From Synechococcus sp. UW179A (GTDB taxonomy: Bacteria > Cyanobacteriota > Cyanobacteriia > PCC-6307 > Cyanobiaceae): DNA of 64,000 nt. Both the position numbers and the translations under genes were made by a program. The notes under the pieces are model-generated. The model was not told the origin of the DNA and made no database searches. It worked only from the letters and a program-made list of their open reading frames with translations. Below are positions 8,791 through 17,403 of the stretch, piece by piece; within the stretch, counting starts at the first letter, position 1, and each line of letters begins with the position of its first letter. Location: assembly GCF_900473965.1 (NCBI RefSeq), contig NZ_UCNJ01000018.1, positions 186,001 to 250,000 of the forward strand, written 5' to 3'.

Positions 8791-10605
8791 ATGCAAACAA
8801 AAACTGTTGTGTTTGAACAACGCTGGAGTTGCTGGCTGGCTGGCCTCTCTTGCATCGCCTTAATCATCGGAACAGGCTTATCACTATGGCTTCGCGCAAG
8901 CCAAAGCGCCAACCAGCTCCACCAAACAATTTCCACTTATTTCACCACCAGTGCTAGAGATTACAACAATATTTCACACACAATATTCATCTTTATTTTA
9001 GTTGTTTTAGCAGCAGTCTTACTGCAATCAATACGCCTTGGCTACGGCAAAAAAACCAAAATATCAAGCACAAAGAGCTGGTGGTCAAGCCTAGTAAGCG
9101 CTGCCAAAAACCACCCAGCATTGACCATTATTTTCACTGCATATGTTATCTTAATGGTACAAGAGAGTAGCTGGTTTTACAAGGAAATTCTCACCTGGTA
9201 CGACGATATCTACACGGATCATTTACTCAATAACTTCAGCTTAAGAGAAAGTTTTATCAGCGAGACAATGAGAAGAAACGATTTTCGTTTCTTCCCTTTG
9301 TCTCACCAAGATCTTCACATCTTGAGCTGGATAACACCGTACACAAAAGTCTGGTCACTCGTCAGCGCCGTTGAGCTAATCGCGACGATTATCTTCGGAT
9401 GCAAAATTGTCGAGCTTGCAAACAAAGGAAAATGCAGCGCTTCAATAATGATCATGGGGGCACTCCTATTCCTCTTCACAAGTGCAACCGCATTCAATTA
9501 TTTTCAATTTATTTATAGCGAGAGGGTGCTAACTTGCTTGCTTGCATTATTTGCTTATCAATACTGTATATATCAACAAGAAGGCAGCACAAAGAATGGA
9601 CGAGCCGCCCTACTGTTTGCACTTTTTATTCCCTTCTTCAAGGATACAGCGATCATCCTAGTCGCCATTCCAGCAATCACAACAATCGCTCTAGGGAGCC
9701 TTGGAAAAATCAAGAATTATCCTCGCTGGAACTCACTTAGTCTCTCGATGTGGGCAAAAGCATATGCACTGGAAATCGCGATCTGCAGCCTGATCCCCTT
9801 CTTTCTTGCATCTTTTGTGATTTTGAGTGCCCTGCCAAGCATTGCCGTGGGAGTTCAGCGCTATGACTCACATCTAGGCTTCTCATCTCTTGCACTCGAT
9901 ACACGCCTCATTGTTTTTATCGGCTTTATCGCCACTCGCCTCTGGCTCATCCAACGCAATAGGGTCGAAGCGACTGTCTTGGATGGCCTCAACCTTGCAG
10001 CACTGACCTATGGATTTGCACTTTTCGGATTAGTCGGCCTCGAAGGAAGCAATTACATGACACTGCCGATCCAGTTCGTAGCCGTTCTGGACATCCTGAT
10101 GATTTGGGAAAGCCTGGCCGCTCCTCGACTACAAAAGATGGTCAACCCCCGCCAAGCACAGGCCATTGCTCTAGGAGCAACTGCGTTACTACTGACATTC
10201 GAAGATCGTCAATCCGAAACATTTCGCCAAAGCACTGAATTTATTATCAGGAAACAAAGATCATGGCGAAAAACGTTTAACAAAACCGAAAAACTCGCCG
10301 TCAAAGCAAAGAGAAGAGGCGAGTCCATCACACTGATTTATTCAAAAGGCTGGTTTCAACATTCTGATCAAATGAAATCCCTTCCCTATGACAGGCTTGT
10401 TTATTACGATGTTGACACGAGAGAATATAAAGTTAAAGAAGGTGCTGGCAAAGGAATGCTTTACACACCCAAAAAGGGCGATTACCTGATTGACATTGAT
10501 ACCGGCAAAAAGCTAACGCGATACGGAATTGACCTGAGCCAATATGAACTTCTTTACCAAGAACGGCCAAATCGCCAATATGGGAGAATTTTTCGCCATC
10601 TCTGA
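8791..10605 (+). CDS. Polytopic membrane protein, uncharacterised GT-C-like family (paralogue of 26666-28510)
   Basis: 604 residues with two hydrophobic segments before residue 85, then about nine more up to about residue 470. A soluble C-terminal domain of about 130 residues is rich in K, Y and D. A loop at 137-180 carries LNNFS (146-150), ETMRR (158-162), DFRFFPL (164-170) and HQDLHILSW (172-180). These motifs and a later FKDTAIIL are nearly identical in the protein at 26666-28510, so they form one family. The large acidic first loop plus many membrane helices suggests a GT-C glycosyltransferase, but I do not recognise a named family. It starts 2 nt after kdsA, linking it to KDO metabolism. 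AT content is higher than in kdsA. Confidence 0.75.
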   Translation: MQTKTVVFEQRWSCWLAGLSCIALIIGTGLSLWLRASQSANQLHQTISTYFTTSARDYNNISHTIFIFILVVLAAVLLQSIRLGYGKKTKISSTKSWWSSLVSAAKNHPALTIIFTAYVILMVQESSWFYKEILTWYDDIYTDHLLNNFSLRESFISETMRRNDFRFFPLSHQDLHILSWITPYTKVWSLVSAVELIATIIFGCKIVELANKGKCSASIMIMGALLFLFTSATAFNYFQFIYSERVLTCLLALFAYQYCIYQQEGSTKNGRAALLFALFIPFFKDTAIILVAIPAITTIALGSLGKIKNYPRWNSLSLSMWAKAYALEIAICSLIPFFLASFVILSALPSIAVGVQRYDSHLGFSSLALDTRLIVFIGFIATRLWLIQRNRVEATVLDGLNLAALTYGFALFGLVGLEGSNYMTLPIQFVAVLDILMIWESLAAPRLQKMVNPRQAQAIALGATALLLTFEDRQSETFRQSTEFIIRKQRSWRKTFNKTEKLAVKAKRRGESITLIYSKGWFQHSDQMKSLPYDRLVYYDVDTREYKVKEGAGKGMLYTPKKGDYLIDIDTGKKLTRYGIDLSQYELLYQERPNRQYGRIFRHL

Positions 10606-10699
10606 TCCAAGTCCGACTTAATCGATTACTTATAGGTCTAATAAGTCTCTAAATCCTGAGCGACAGACTGTTCAATTCAACCGCTCGTTAGAAAGCTTT

Positions 10700-11557
10700 T
10701 TAATCGTCTGAATGCACAAGCCTGCGGTTCAGCCGAGCAACCCAAGGGAACAGCAGTGCCACTTGCGCAAGTCCGGATGGCTGCTGCAACCAGGCACCGT
10801 CGTAGCGAATGGATTGACCACGACTGGCATCAAATCGCATCCGATTTCCAGAAAGGATGTGACTGTTGGAATGCTGTGCTGGCGCCAGCATCCGAGGATC
10901 AAAATCAATCTCCAACCACTGACACAACCTTCTCAGGCTTGCTTCCGGATCGAGCGCCAGCTGTTCATAGCCAAGCCGGTACACAGGCCGACCCGTGGAG
11001 TCCAGTCTCGATGCCTGCCGCGCATTGACGCGACACCAGCGCAGCAGAGGCTTCAGACCAGGCAACCATTGCCGGCGACGACGGCCGTCACGGGTGCGGG
11101 AATGAACCCAGCTGCGAATATCCCGGGTGAGATGAACAATCCGAATGTCCAGGTCAGGATCCTCCAAGAAAGGAAGCACCATGTCGTCTTGGTACGAATC
11201 CACCGCCCAGACCGCCTCGGGATGATTCGTCTTCACGCCATCCAGAAGCCGCAACGTTTTCTCTGCCAGTGAGTGTCCGTCATGTGCTGGCAGCCATTCC
11301 AGCATCGGTCCCCACACGGGGCACTGGGCAGCAATTGCACCACAGGTGCAGCAGCGCTTGAAGCGCAGTTCACGGCGTAGCTGGGCAGGACCACGAGACT
11401 CATCCCCAGGCGCTGGCCGCTCGAGGATCCGTGCAGCCTCCCCCAGGCCCACCAGCTGAGGATGCGCTCCCAGGGAAAGATCCAGAATCGTTGTGCCGCT
11501 GTGGCCAAGACCACGGATCAACAGCAACCTGCGCCTTGGGATCGCATCAGCGGTCAT
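10700..11557 (-). CDS. Sulfotransferase family protein
   Basis: 285 residues from the ATG at 11557, which overlaps the upstream glycosyltransferase stop as TGATG. RGLGHSGTT near residue 15-25 is the 5'-phosphosulfate P-loop of PAPS-dependent sulfotransferases. LTRDIRSWVHSRT (about 141-153) fits the 3'-phosphate-binding strand/helix. A cysteine-rich segment, CCTCGAIAAQC (about 68-78), is unusual and could bind metal or form disulfides. It is the last gene of the minus-strand glycosyltransferase/ABC series, so the likely job is sulfating a surface polysaccharide or its precursor. The substrate is inferred from context only. Confidence 0.78.
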   Translation of the reverse strand: MTADAIPRRRLLLIRGLGHSGTTILDLSLGAHPQLVGLGEAARILERPAPGDESRGPAQLRRELRFKRCCTCGAIAAQCPVWGPMLEWLPAHDGHSLAEKTLRLLDGVKTNHPEAVWAVDSYQDDMVLPFLEDPDLDIRIVHLTRDIRSWVHSRTRDGRRRRQWLPGLKPLLRWCRVNARQASRLDSTGRPVYRLGYEQLALDPEASLRRLCQWLEIDFDPRMLAPAQHSNSHILSGNRMRFDASRGQSIRYDGAWLQQPSGLAQVALLFPWVARLNRRLVHSDD

Positions 11558-12741
11558 CACAGCGACTCCGACCGGTCTTGCATGACCTGATGCAACAGCT
11601 GGGAGACCTGCTGAAGGTGATGCTCGATAGTGAAGCGCTCCTGAACACGCTGGCGCCCGCAGTCTCCCAGACGTGCAGCAAGAGCTGGATCCTGCACCAG
11701 CCGAGCCATCGCCTGCGCCATAGCGGTCTCATCACCTTCCTCAACAAGCAGACCGCTCTGTCCGTCCATCACCACTTCAGGAATCCCGGCATGGCGGGTT
11801 GCCACCACGGGAAGTCCACTGAGCTGTGCCTCCATCACCGCAACGGGATTGCCTTCACTGTCGCCATCGGGCGCCACCATCGAATGCTGAACAAAACCCC
11901 GCACCTGCCGCATCAGATCGGCCACTTGGGCCTGGGGGCACTCACCGAGTAAGCGGACATGCTCCTGCAGCTCCAAGTCGCGCACCAAAATGCGCGCCTG
12001 CTTCAGCAGAGGTCCGTCGCCCACCATCCAGAGAGCCGGTTGAGGAGTGACTGGCCCAAGGCTTTGGCACATCTGGGCAAAGGATCGAATCGTCTGCAGA
12101 GGGCCTTTTTTGGCAACAAAGCGACCAACCGCCAACAACCGAGGCGGTGTCTGAGCCGGTTCACTGCCATGAAAGAGATCACTGTTTGCACCGGAGGGAC
12201 TGATCAACAGTCGATCGGATCGTGCACCCAGCGTCAGCAAGGTGTCGGCCATCGGCCTGGATTTAACGATCACGCCCGCAGCGATGTCCAGCAGTCGCCT
12301 GTAACGCTCGCGCAAAAGGCCCAAGCGACCCTGCGCTGAGGCATCGGAACCACGGAAATGCACCACTAACGGCACACCACTCCAAGCACACGCCTCCATC
12401 ACCCGAACCGCCTCGAAGCCGAACTCGACCATCACCACATCCGGTTGATGGCGTCGGATCAAAGCACGCACCACCACTGCCGCAGGCCAGCCAGCCAGAC
12501 GCAGCCACGACAGACGGGTGAACAGCTTACTGAGCCAAATCGCAGTGCCATAGGTCAGTCGCCAAGGTGCATGAAGGGGTCGCTCATCGCCGAAGTAGGC
12601 CGTCACCGCAAACGGCAGGCCCTGCAGATTGGCGCGAACAAAGGTTTCGCTGGCGGCCCGCGCCGTGGGTGCCAGCACCAACACCCGTTCCCTCTCCAGC
12701 TCGCGGCGCTGACTAGCCACGGTCATGGCTCTGCCTTTCAT
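11557..12741 (-). CDS. Family 4 glycosyltransferase
   Basis: 394 residues from the ATG at 12741 (TGATG junction with the gene upstream; a GTG one codon earlier is possible). Two Rossmann-like halves are typical of GT-B enzymes. LLAVGRFVAKKG marks the start of the C-terminal half, and the region GNPVAVMEAQLSGLPVV contains the EX7E-type donor-binding segment, with a downstream GIPEVV. The N-terminal half carries VHFRGSDAS. No membrane segment is seen. It is third from the end of the operon-like series and probably extends a surface oligosaccharide. The retaining GT4 assignment is secure; donor and linkage are not. Confidence 0.85.
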   Translation of the reverse strand: MKGRAMTVASQRRELERERVLVLAPTARAASETFVRANLQGLPFAVTAYFGDERPLHAPWRLTYGTAIWLSKLFTRLSWLRLAGWPAAVVVRALIRRHQPDVVMVEFGFEAVRVMEACAWSGVPLVVHFRGSDASAQGRLGLLRERYRRLLDIAAGVIVKSRPMADTLLTLGARSDRLLISPSGANSDLFHGSEPAQTPPRLLAVGRFVAKKGPLQTIRSFAQMCQSLGPVTPQPALWMVGDGPLLKQARILVRDLELQEHVRLLGECPQAQVADLMRQVRGFVQHSMVAPDGDSEGNPVAVMEAQLSGLPVVATRHAGIPEVVMDGQSGLLVEEGDETAMAQAMARLVQDPALAARLGDCGRQRVQERFTIEHHLQQVSQLLHQVMQDRSESL

Positions 12742-14045
12742 CACGGTGCAGGCAGAGCCAGCACCGAACGCCAGTGGGGCTCAACCACCACCCAGTCAAG
12801 AGACCGCAGTGTCTCTCGAGCCGCGTCGCCACAGCGCTGGCGTAGTTCGGCATCCTGCATTAATCGCCGCAACGCCGCGGCAAAAGCAACATCGTCGTCC
12901 GTTCCCACCACAAGACCCTCTCTGCCATCACGAACCATCTCCAGTGGACCCGGCGAAGCGTTACTCACCACTGAGGGCAAACCGGCTGCCATCGCCTCCA
13001 ACAAGGCATTGGGCATCCCCTCAAACCGGGATGGCAAGGCGAAAATCGAGGCCCGCTGCATAAAGTCCAGGGGATCTGATCGAAATCCCTCGAAGCGGAC
13101 CTCAGAGCGCAAGTGTTGCTGATCCACCAAGTCTTCCAATGCCTCACGCTCTGGCCCATCCCCCACAAGGGTCAATCGCCAGCCCTGCCGGACGGATCGC
13201 GGAAGCAGGGCAAAGGCACGGATCAGTACATCGAGTCCTTTTTGCGGAACCAACCGCGCCACAGCCAGCACTTCCTGCTGCCGCCGAGAGGAGCATCCAT
13301 CCCCTTCTCGCAGACTGAGACCCGCAGGGAGTGGATTGGGCAACAGGTCTAAGCGTTGCCAGTGCCCCATCTCCTGCAGAGCCTGCAGAACGCCTTCGGT
13401 ATTGGCCGTAACCACATCAGCACGACGGTAATAAACGCAGCGCAGGCGATTCCAAAGTCGATCCAGACGCTGCAGTCGGGGGTCATTGCGTTCCGAAACC
13501 ACGAGATGAATTGGAAGATCCCAAACCGCAGCGCAGCAGAGAATGTTGGTCTTGGTGAGCAGCGCCAGCACGCGGCGGGGGCGATGCTCCAACATCAGCT
13601 CGCGCAGTCGGCGGTAGATCACCCCTCCAGCCCCTCTCATGCACCAGTTGAGCAAGCGAATGGGAAGGGCATCGGAACCAGGCTGAATCTTGGCCTCGAT
13701 GAGGGGCCAGGTCCATTGCATGAAGCGCAGCACCAGTGCCATCGTCACCCGAATCAACAAGCGCCGCACCTTGATGCACTGCGCCACGCAGAACCGACGA
13801 GCGCGGGCAAGTAGCGATCGATTCCAGACGTCCCTCAGCCAGGGATGAACATTGAGATCGTCATCAGGGCCAAGGTCAAATGTCGTGATGTTTTCCGGCA
13901 AACGGTGTTTGATCGGATGACCATGTCGCAGCGAGAGCACCCGCACCTTGTATCCCTGAGTAGCAAAGTGCTCAGCCGCCAGCAGGCCTACTTTCTGGGC
14001 TCCTCCTGCGCCGAGGTGAGGCAGCACCACCCAGAGATCATCCAT
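12741..14045 (-). CDS. Family 4 glycosyltransferase
   Basis: 434 residues, ATG at 14045 overlapping the previous gene's stop by 8 nt. The N-terminal glycine-rich PHLGAGGAQKV is the acceptor-side motif of GT4 enzymes. SERNDPR lies near the domain junction. The C-terminal half has VARLVPQKGLD, then LPSRFEGMPNALLEAMAAG with the EX7E motif. An extra helical region (about 85-135) separates N-terminal strands. It belongs to the chain of closely spaced glycosyltransferases and is a close relative in motif layout of the next gene upstream, suggesting duplication within the cluster. Confidence 0.88.
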   Translation of the reverse strand: MDDLWVVLPHLGAGGAQKVGLLAAEHFATQGYKVRVLSLRHGHPIKHRLPENITTFDLGPDDDLNVHPWLRDVWNRSLLARARRFCVAQCIKVRRLLIRVTMALVLRFMQWTWPLIEAKIQPGSDALPIRLLNWCMRGAGGVIYRRLRELMLEHRPRRVLALLTKTNILCCAAVWDLPIHLVVSERNDPRLQRLDRLWNRLRCVYYRRADVVTANTEGVLQALQEMGHWQRLDLLPNPLPAGLSLREGDGCSSRRQQEVLAVARLVPQKGLDVLIRAFALLPRSVRQGWRLTLVGDGPEREALEDLVDQQHLRSEVRFEGFRSDPLDFMQRASIFALPSRFEGMPNALLEAMAAGLPSVVSNASPGPLEMVRDGREGLVVGTDDDVAFAAALRRLMQDAELRQRCGDAARETLRSLDWVVVEPHWRSVLALPAP

Positions 14046-15186
14046 GGCACAACCGCCGCATGGCCTCTAGACAATCACGTCGCAGACGCTGCTCGGCGTA
14101 CTGCTCCCGCACCAGCAGGGCCCGCTCGCCCATCCAACGGCGACGATCAGGGTCCTCCAATAAGCCCGAGATCGTCTCGACCCATTCGTCAGCACTGGCC
14201 CCCATCGGCAACAGCAGCCCGTTCTCTCCATGGCGGATCAGATCAGCAGGACCCGTCAGACAGTCGCTGGCGATACAGGCACAACCGGCAGCCATGGCCT
14301 CCAGCAGCACATTCGGGAAACCTTCGAAACGCGACGGCAGGACGAACACCGTTGCCCTGGCATACCAACTCGCCATGCTGCCGCTGACCCCTGGCATCAG
14401 CAAACGCTGCTGCAGATCTGAGTCTTTGCTGAGCATTTGGCGCAACCACTGCTGCTGATCAAGGCCTTGATACAGCCCTGGAGCAAGGCCAAGCAGCGCC
14501 AGGTGAAGACTCGGATCTCGGCGAGCGAGTATTGAGAAAACAGGCATCAAGCAATCAAACCCCTTCTGACGCGCTTTAGTACCTGCAGCAAGAATCAGCG
14601 GCTTCCCGGGCGCCAGCCAGTCGTCGGGCTCCAGCAGGGGATCACGATCAGGCAGTGGCCAGCTGACTGAATTGGGAACAAGCTGTTGTCTGCGAACTCC
14701 ACAGTGCTGACGCAGCCAGTCACCGGTCACCCGTGTCTGCACCCAATGCAGATCCGCCCAGGGGTAGGTGCAGCGACGCAACCAGCGCCATGGGATCGCA
14801 GGCGGTTTGGCAGGAGGGTAGTTGCGTTCTGAGATCAACGTTCGCAACGGCAGACCGGCACTGGCCAGCAGCAGCTTGACTGCCGGCAGGGTGGTCACCC
14901 CCACAGCGAGATCACTGCCGTGGCGACGCAGCAGCTGCCGCAAAGCCAGCACTCGAAAAGGAAAGGCAAACCAGCCAAGCCAACGCAGCAACGGCGCCAA
15001 TGGTGGCTCCACCCAACGCTGAACTCCCAACGGCACGGGGTAGGCATCCAACTCTGGCCCCTGGCGAGTGATCACCACCACCTGCCAACCCTCGTCCCTG
15101 CACCAGCGGGCCCACTGCAGCAAAACTCTTTCGGCACCACCGAGCTTGAGGGAATCAATCGTGAACGCAACCCGGATGCCCGCCAT
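14038..15186 (-). CDS. Family 4 glycosyltransferase
   Basis: 382 residues, ATG at 15186 in a TGATG overlap with the preceding large glycosyltransferase. SLKLGGAERVLLQW near the N-terminus is the GT4 glycine-rich motif. ISERNYPP and LPSRFEGFPNVLLEAMAAG match the neighbouring gene at 12741-14045 closely. The EX7E donor motif is intact. It is predicted cytosolic or membrane-peripheral. Cluster position implies a surface-glycan role. Confidence 0.88.
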   Translation of the reverse strand: MAGIRVAFTIDSLKLGGAERVLLQWARWCRDEGWQVVVITRQGPELDAYPVPLGVQRWVEPPLAPLLRWLGWFAFPFRVLALRQLLRRHGSDLAVGVTTLPAVKLLLASAGLPLRTLISERNYPPAKPPAIPWRWLRRCTYPWADLHWVQTRVTGDWLRQHCGVRRQQLVPNSVSWPLPDRDPLLEPDDWLAPGKPLILAAGTKARQKGFDCLMPVFSILARRDPSLHLALLGLAPGLYQGLDQQQWLRQMLSKDSDLQQRLLMPGVSGSMASWYARATVFVLPSRFEGFPNVLLEAMAAGCACIASDCLTGPADLIRHGENGLLLPMGASADEWVETISGLLEDPDRRRWMGERALLVREQYAEQRLRRDCLEAMRRLCHG

Positions 15187-17396
15187 CAGAGTGGCTTAAG
15201 CGACTGCAGAAAGCGCCGAGCTTTCTCGGCCCGCTGGCGGCGAAGGTCGGGGAAGTAAACCAACAGCACAGGATCCACCAACCGCTCCAAATCTGGACGA
15301 GCTTCAGGTTCCTGCGGCAACCACCGGCAGTTCTCAAGCATGGTGACCACCGCTTCAGCAAAGCCGCGGTGGTCTTCATGGGTCTCGTTGGCGATCAGGT
15401 CGAAACGATCGGCATGACAGGCCTGACGCAAACGTTCCATCTCAACGACAACCGCATCAAAACGAACAGCATCTTCGGCATGCCAGGCCATCACGGCTGC
15501 AATCGTGAGGCTGCGCATGATGTTGCGGGTCATGCGCGTTGCAGTGGTGAGATCAATAGCGAATGGGTCATAGCGTCGCGCACTGGCCAGCAGTTCGCGG
15601 GAGGCTTGCTCGAGAGCTGGGGTGTCGTTCAAGGCCATCAAGGCCCGAAGTCGGGTGAGTTGGGCTGAAATTAGTAATTTCGCCCGGTTTTCACGATTGG
15701 GCTTCAAACAGCGATAAGTGTCGGGATCCCCCTCCAGAACAGTCAGGATCATCTCCAGCCCCTCAACACCACGACGCAAGGCCTCGCCATCCTTGGCATC
15801 GATCGCCCGATAGGTTCTGACAACTCTGCAATAACCTGAGTAATGAAGGGGCAGAGCGGTGCTGGAGGCCAGCACATCAAAGAGCAGTAGTTGATCGATA
15901 CGACTACCAGGGCGGGAACTGCGGCGAAACAACAGCTGATGAAGAATCTCGGCAACGCCGTCTTGCTGCCAGATCCTTTCGATCAAACGACAACCTCCGA
16001 GGTTGTCACCCACTGCCAGGCGTCGACTGGCGAGATCACTTAACAAGGCGATATTGGTCGAATGCCCTTCCAGCCATCCCTTCAAGACCCGCTCGGACAA
16101 ATGCTGCTGTCCAAAACGATCCAGCACTGTGAGACCTGTGAGTAAGAGCTGTGCAGACAGGCGAGAGCGGCTCCATTGACGACGCACCGCGTGGTAAGGA
16201 GGAGCCTGCGGCGCCTGCGGTTCATCAGGCATCAAGCCGTGATGATCCAGACAATCGAGCATTGCCCTTGTGCGCGTGCTGTAGGTGTGAAGCCGCGCTC
16301 GTTCCAATCGCAGCTCCAGGACGGGACCCTGTTGTGCGAGAGCTCGATGGATCGCAGCTTCAAACGCCACCGCATCAGGGGGGCAGAGCATGGCCACATC
16401 AGCCTGATCCTCCAGGGCAGGGATGGCAGTCGCCACCACTGGACGACCAGCGGCTAGGTACTCGAAAAACTTCATCGGGTACATGTGCCGGGTGTAGTCG
16501 TTGAGTTGCAGCGGCAGCAAGGCCACATCCGCATGGGCCAGGTAAGCCGGCAGGGTGCTGTAGTTCCTCGTGCCGAGCAGGTGCACATTGGCCAGCTGCC
16601 TCCAACTGCTCACATCCGTGTTTGGATCTGTTTCCCCGACAGGCCCGATGAACAGATAAGTCCACTGCGGAGTACGCCCCATCAGCGCTTCCAGCATCTC
16701 CAGCTCCAACTTGTAGGCATCGATGGCACCGATGAAAATCAGAACCGGACCAGTGGAGGCGGGCCAGTCGGCGGGTCGCGGCAGATGCTCAGCAAGTGCC
16801 TGACCGAAGTGGTCGGCATCAGCCACGTTGCCGAAACGATGGCTGCCAGCATTCAGAGATCCCAGAGCAGCGTGCAGCTGGGGGGATGTCGTGAACAAAG
16901 CGTTGGCAGCAGCGCAGAGATTGCGCTCGGCCGCCTCCAGCACGTCAACTGGCATGCCGGGCTGGGCCTGAATCCGGTCAACACAGAAATAGACAACAGC
17001 ATGAAACCTGCTCAAACGCAGATAAGCCCGGGTCTGGGGATTGAACGTCCACAACAGCGGACGACGGAGGTCGAGAACCAGATCGGCCACAAACAGACTG
17101 AGATTGAGGCTCCAGCGGTTCAACAAACCCGCCAGGCCGCGGACTTGTCCAGGCAGAACAAGTGGTGAGACCACCCAAACCCCAGAACGCACCTTCCTAG
17201 GGAGACGCAATCCACGCCTTAGCCGCCTGAGAATCCTTCCCGAGTCGGAACGATCCACACGCGGTCCACGCACGCCAAGTGAATCGACGTAGAGCACGCG
17301 ATGACCGAGATCTGCGAGCGCCGCCGCCACATGCTGTTTGTTGGTCCAGAGCGGATGATCCCAGTCGGCGGTCGAAAGAACGACGAAATCTGCCAT
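15186..17396 (-). CDS. Large glycosyltransferase (GT4-like) with an extra helical C-terminal region
   Basis: 736 residues from the ATG at 17396, 7 nt after the ABC transporter stop; a TTG at 17417 would overlap that gene and seems less likely. Residues 1 to about 385 form a GT-B glycosyltransferase: early STADWDHPLWTNKQ, VLIFIGAID in the middle, and PMKFFEYLAAGRPVV with the donor-binding glutamate. Residues from about 400 to the end are a mostly helical region with no family I recognise, possibly TPR/solenoid-like, ending in a basic tail. The neighbours are an exporter and further glycosyltransferases, so a glycan-assembly scaffold or chain-control role for the C-terminal part is a guess. Confidence 0.8.
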   Translation of the reverse strand: MADFVVLSTADWDHPLWTNKQHVAAALADLGHRVLYVDSLGVRGPRVDRSDSGRILRRLRRGLRLPRKVRSGVWVVSPLVLPGQVRGLAGLLNRWSLNLSLFVADLVLDLRRPLLWTFNPQTRAYLRLSRFHAVVYFCVDRIQAQPGMPVDVLEAAERNLCAAANALFTTSPQLHAALGSLNAGSHRFGNVADADHFGQALAEHLPRPADWPASTGPVLIFIGAIDAYKLELEMLEALMGRTPQWTYLFIGPVGETDPNTDVSSWRQLANVHLLGTRNYSTLPAYLAHADVALLPLQLNDYTRHMYPMKFFEYLAAGRPVVATAIPALEDQADVAMLCPPDAVAFEAAIHRALAQQGPVLELRLERARLHTYSTRTRAMLDCLDHHGLMPDEPQAPQAPPYHAVRRQWSRSRLSAQLLLTGLTVLDRFGQQHLSERVLKGWLEGHSTNIALLSDLASRRLAVGDNLGGCRLIERIWQQDGVAEILHQLLFRRSSRPGSRIDQLLLFDVLASSTALPLHYSGYCRVVRTYRAIDAKDGEALRRGVEGLEMILTVLEGDPDTYRCLKPNRENRAKLLISAQLTRLRALMALNDTPALEQASRELLASARRYDPFAIDLTTATRMTRNIMRSLTIAAVMAWHAEDAVRFDAVVVEMERLRQACHADRFDLIANETHEDHRGFAEAVVTMLENCRWLPQEPEARPDLERLVDPVLLVYFPDLRRQRAEKARRFLQSLKPL

Positions 17397-17403
17397 ACCT
17401 GGT

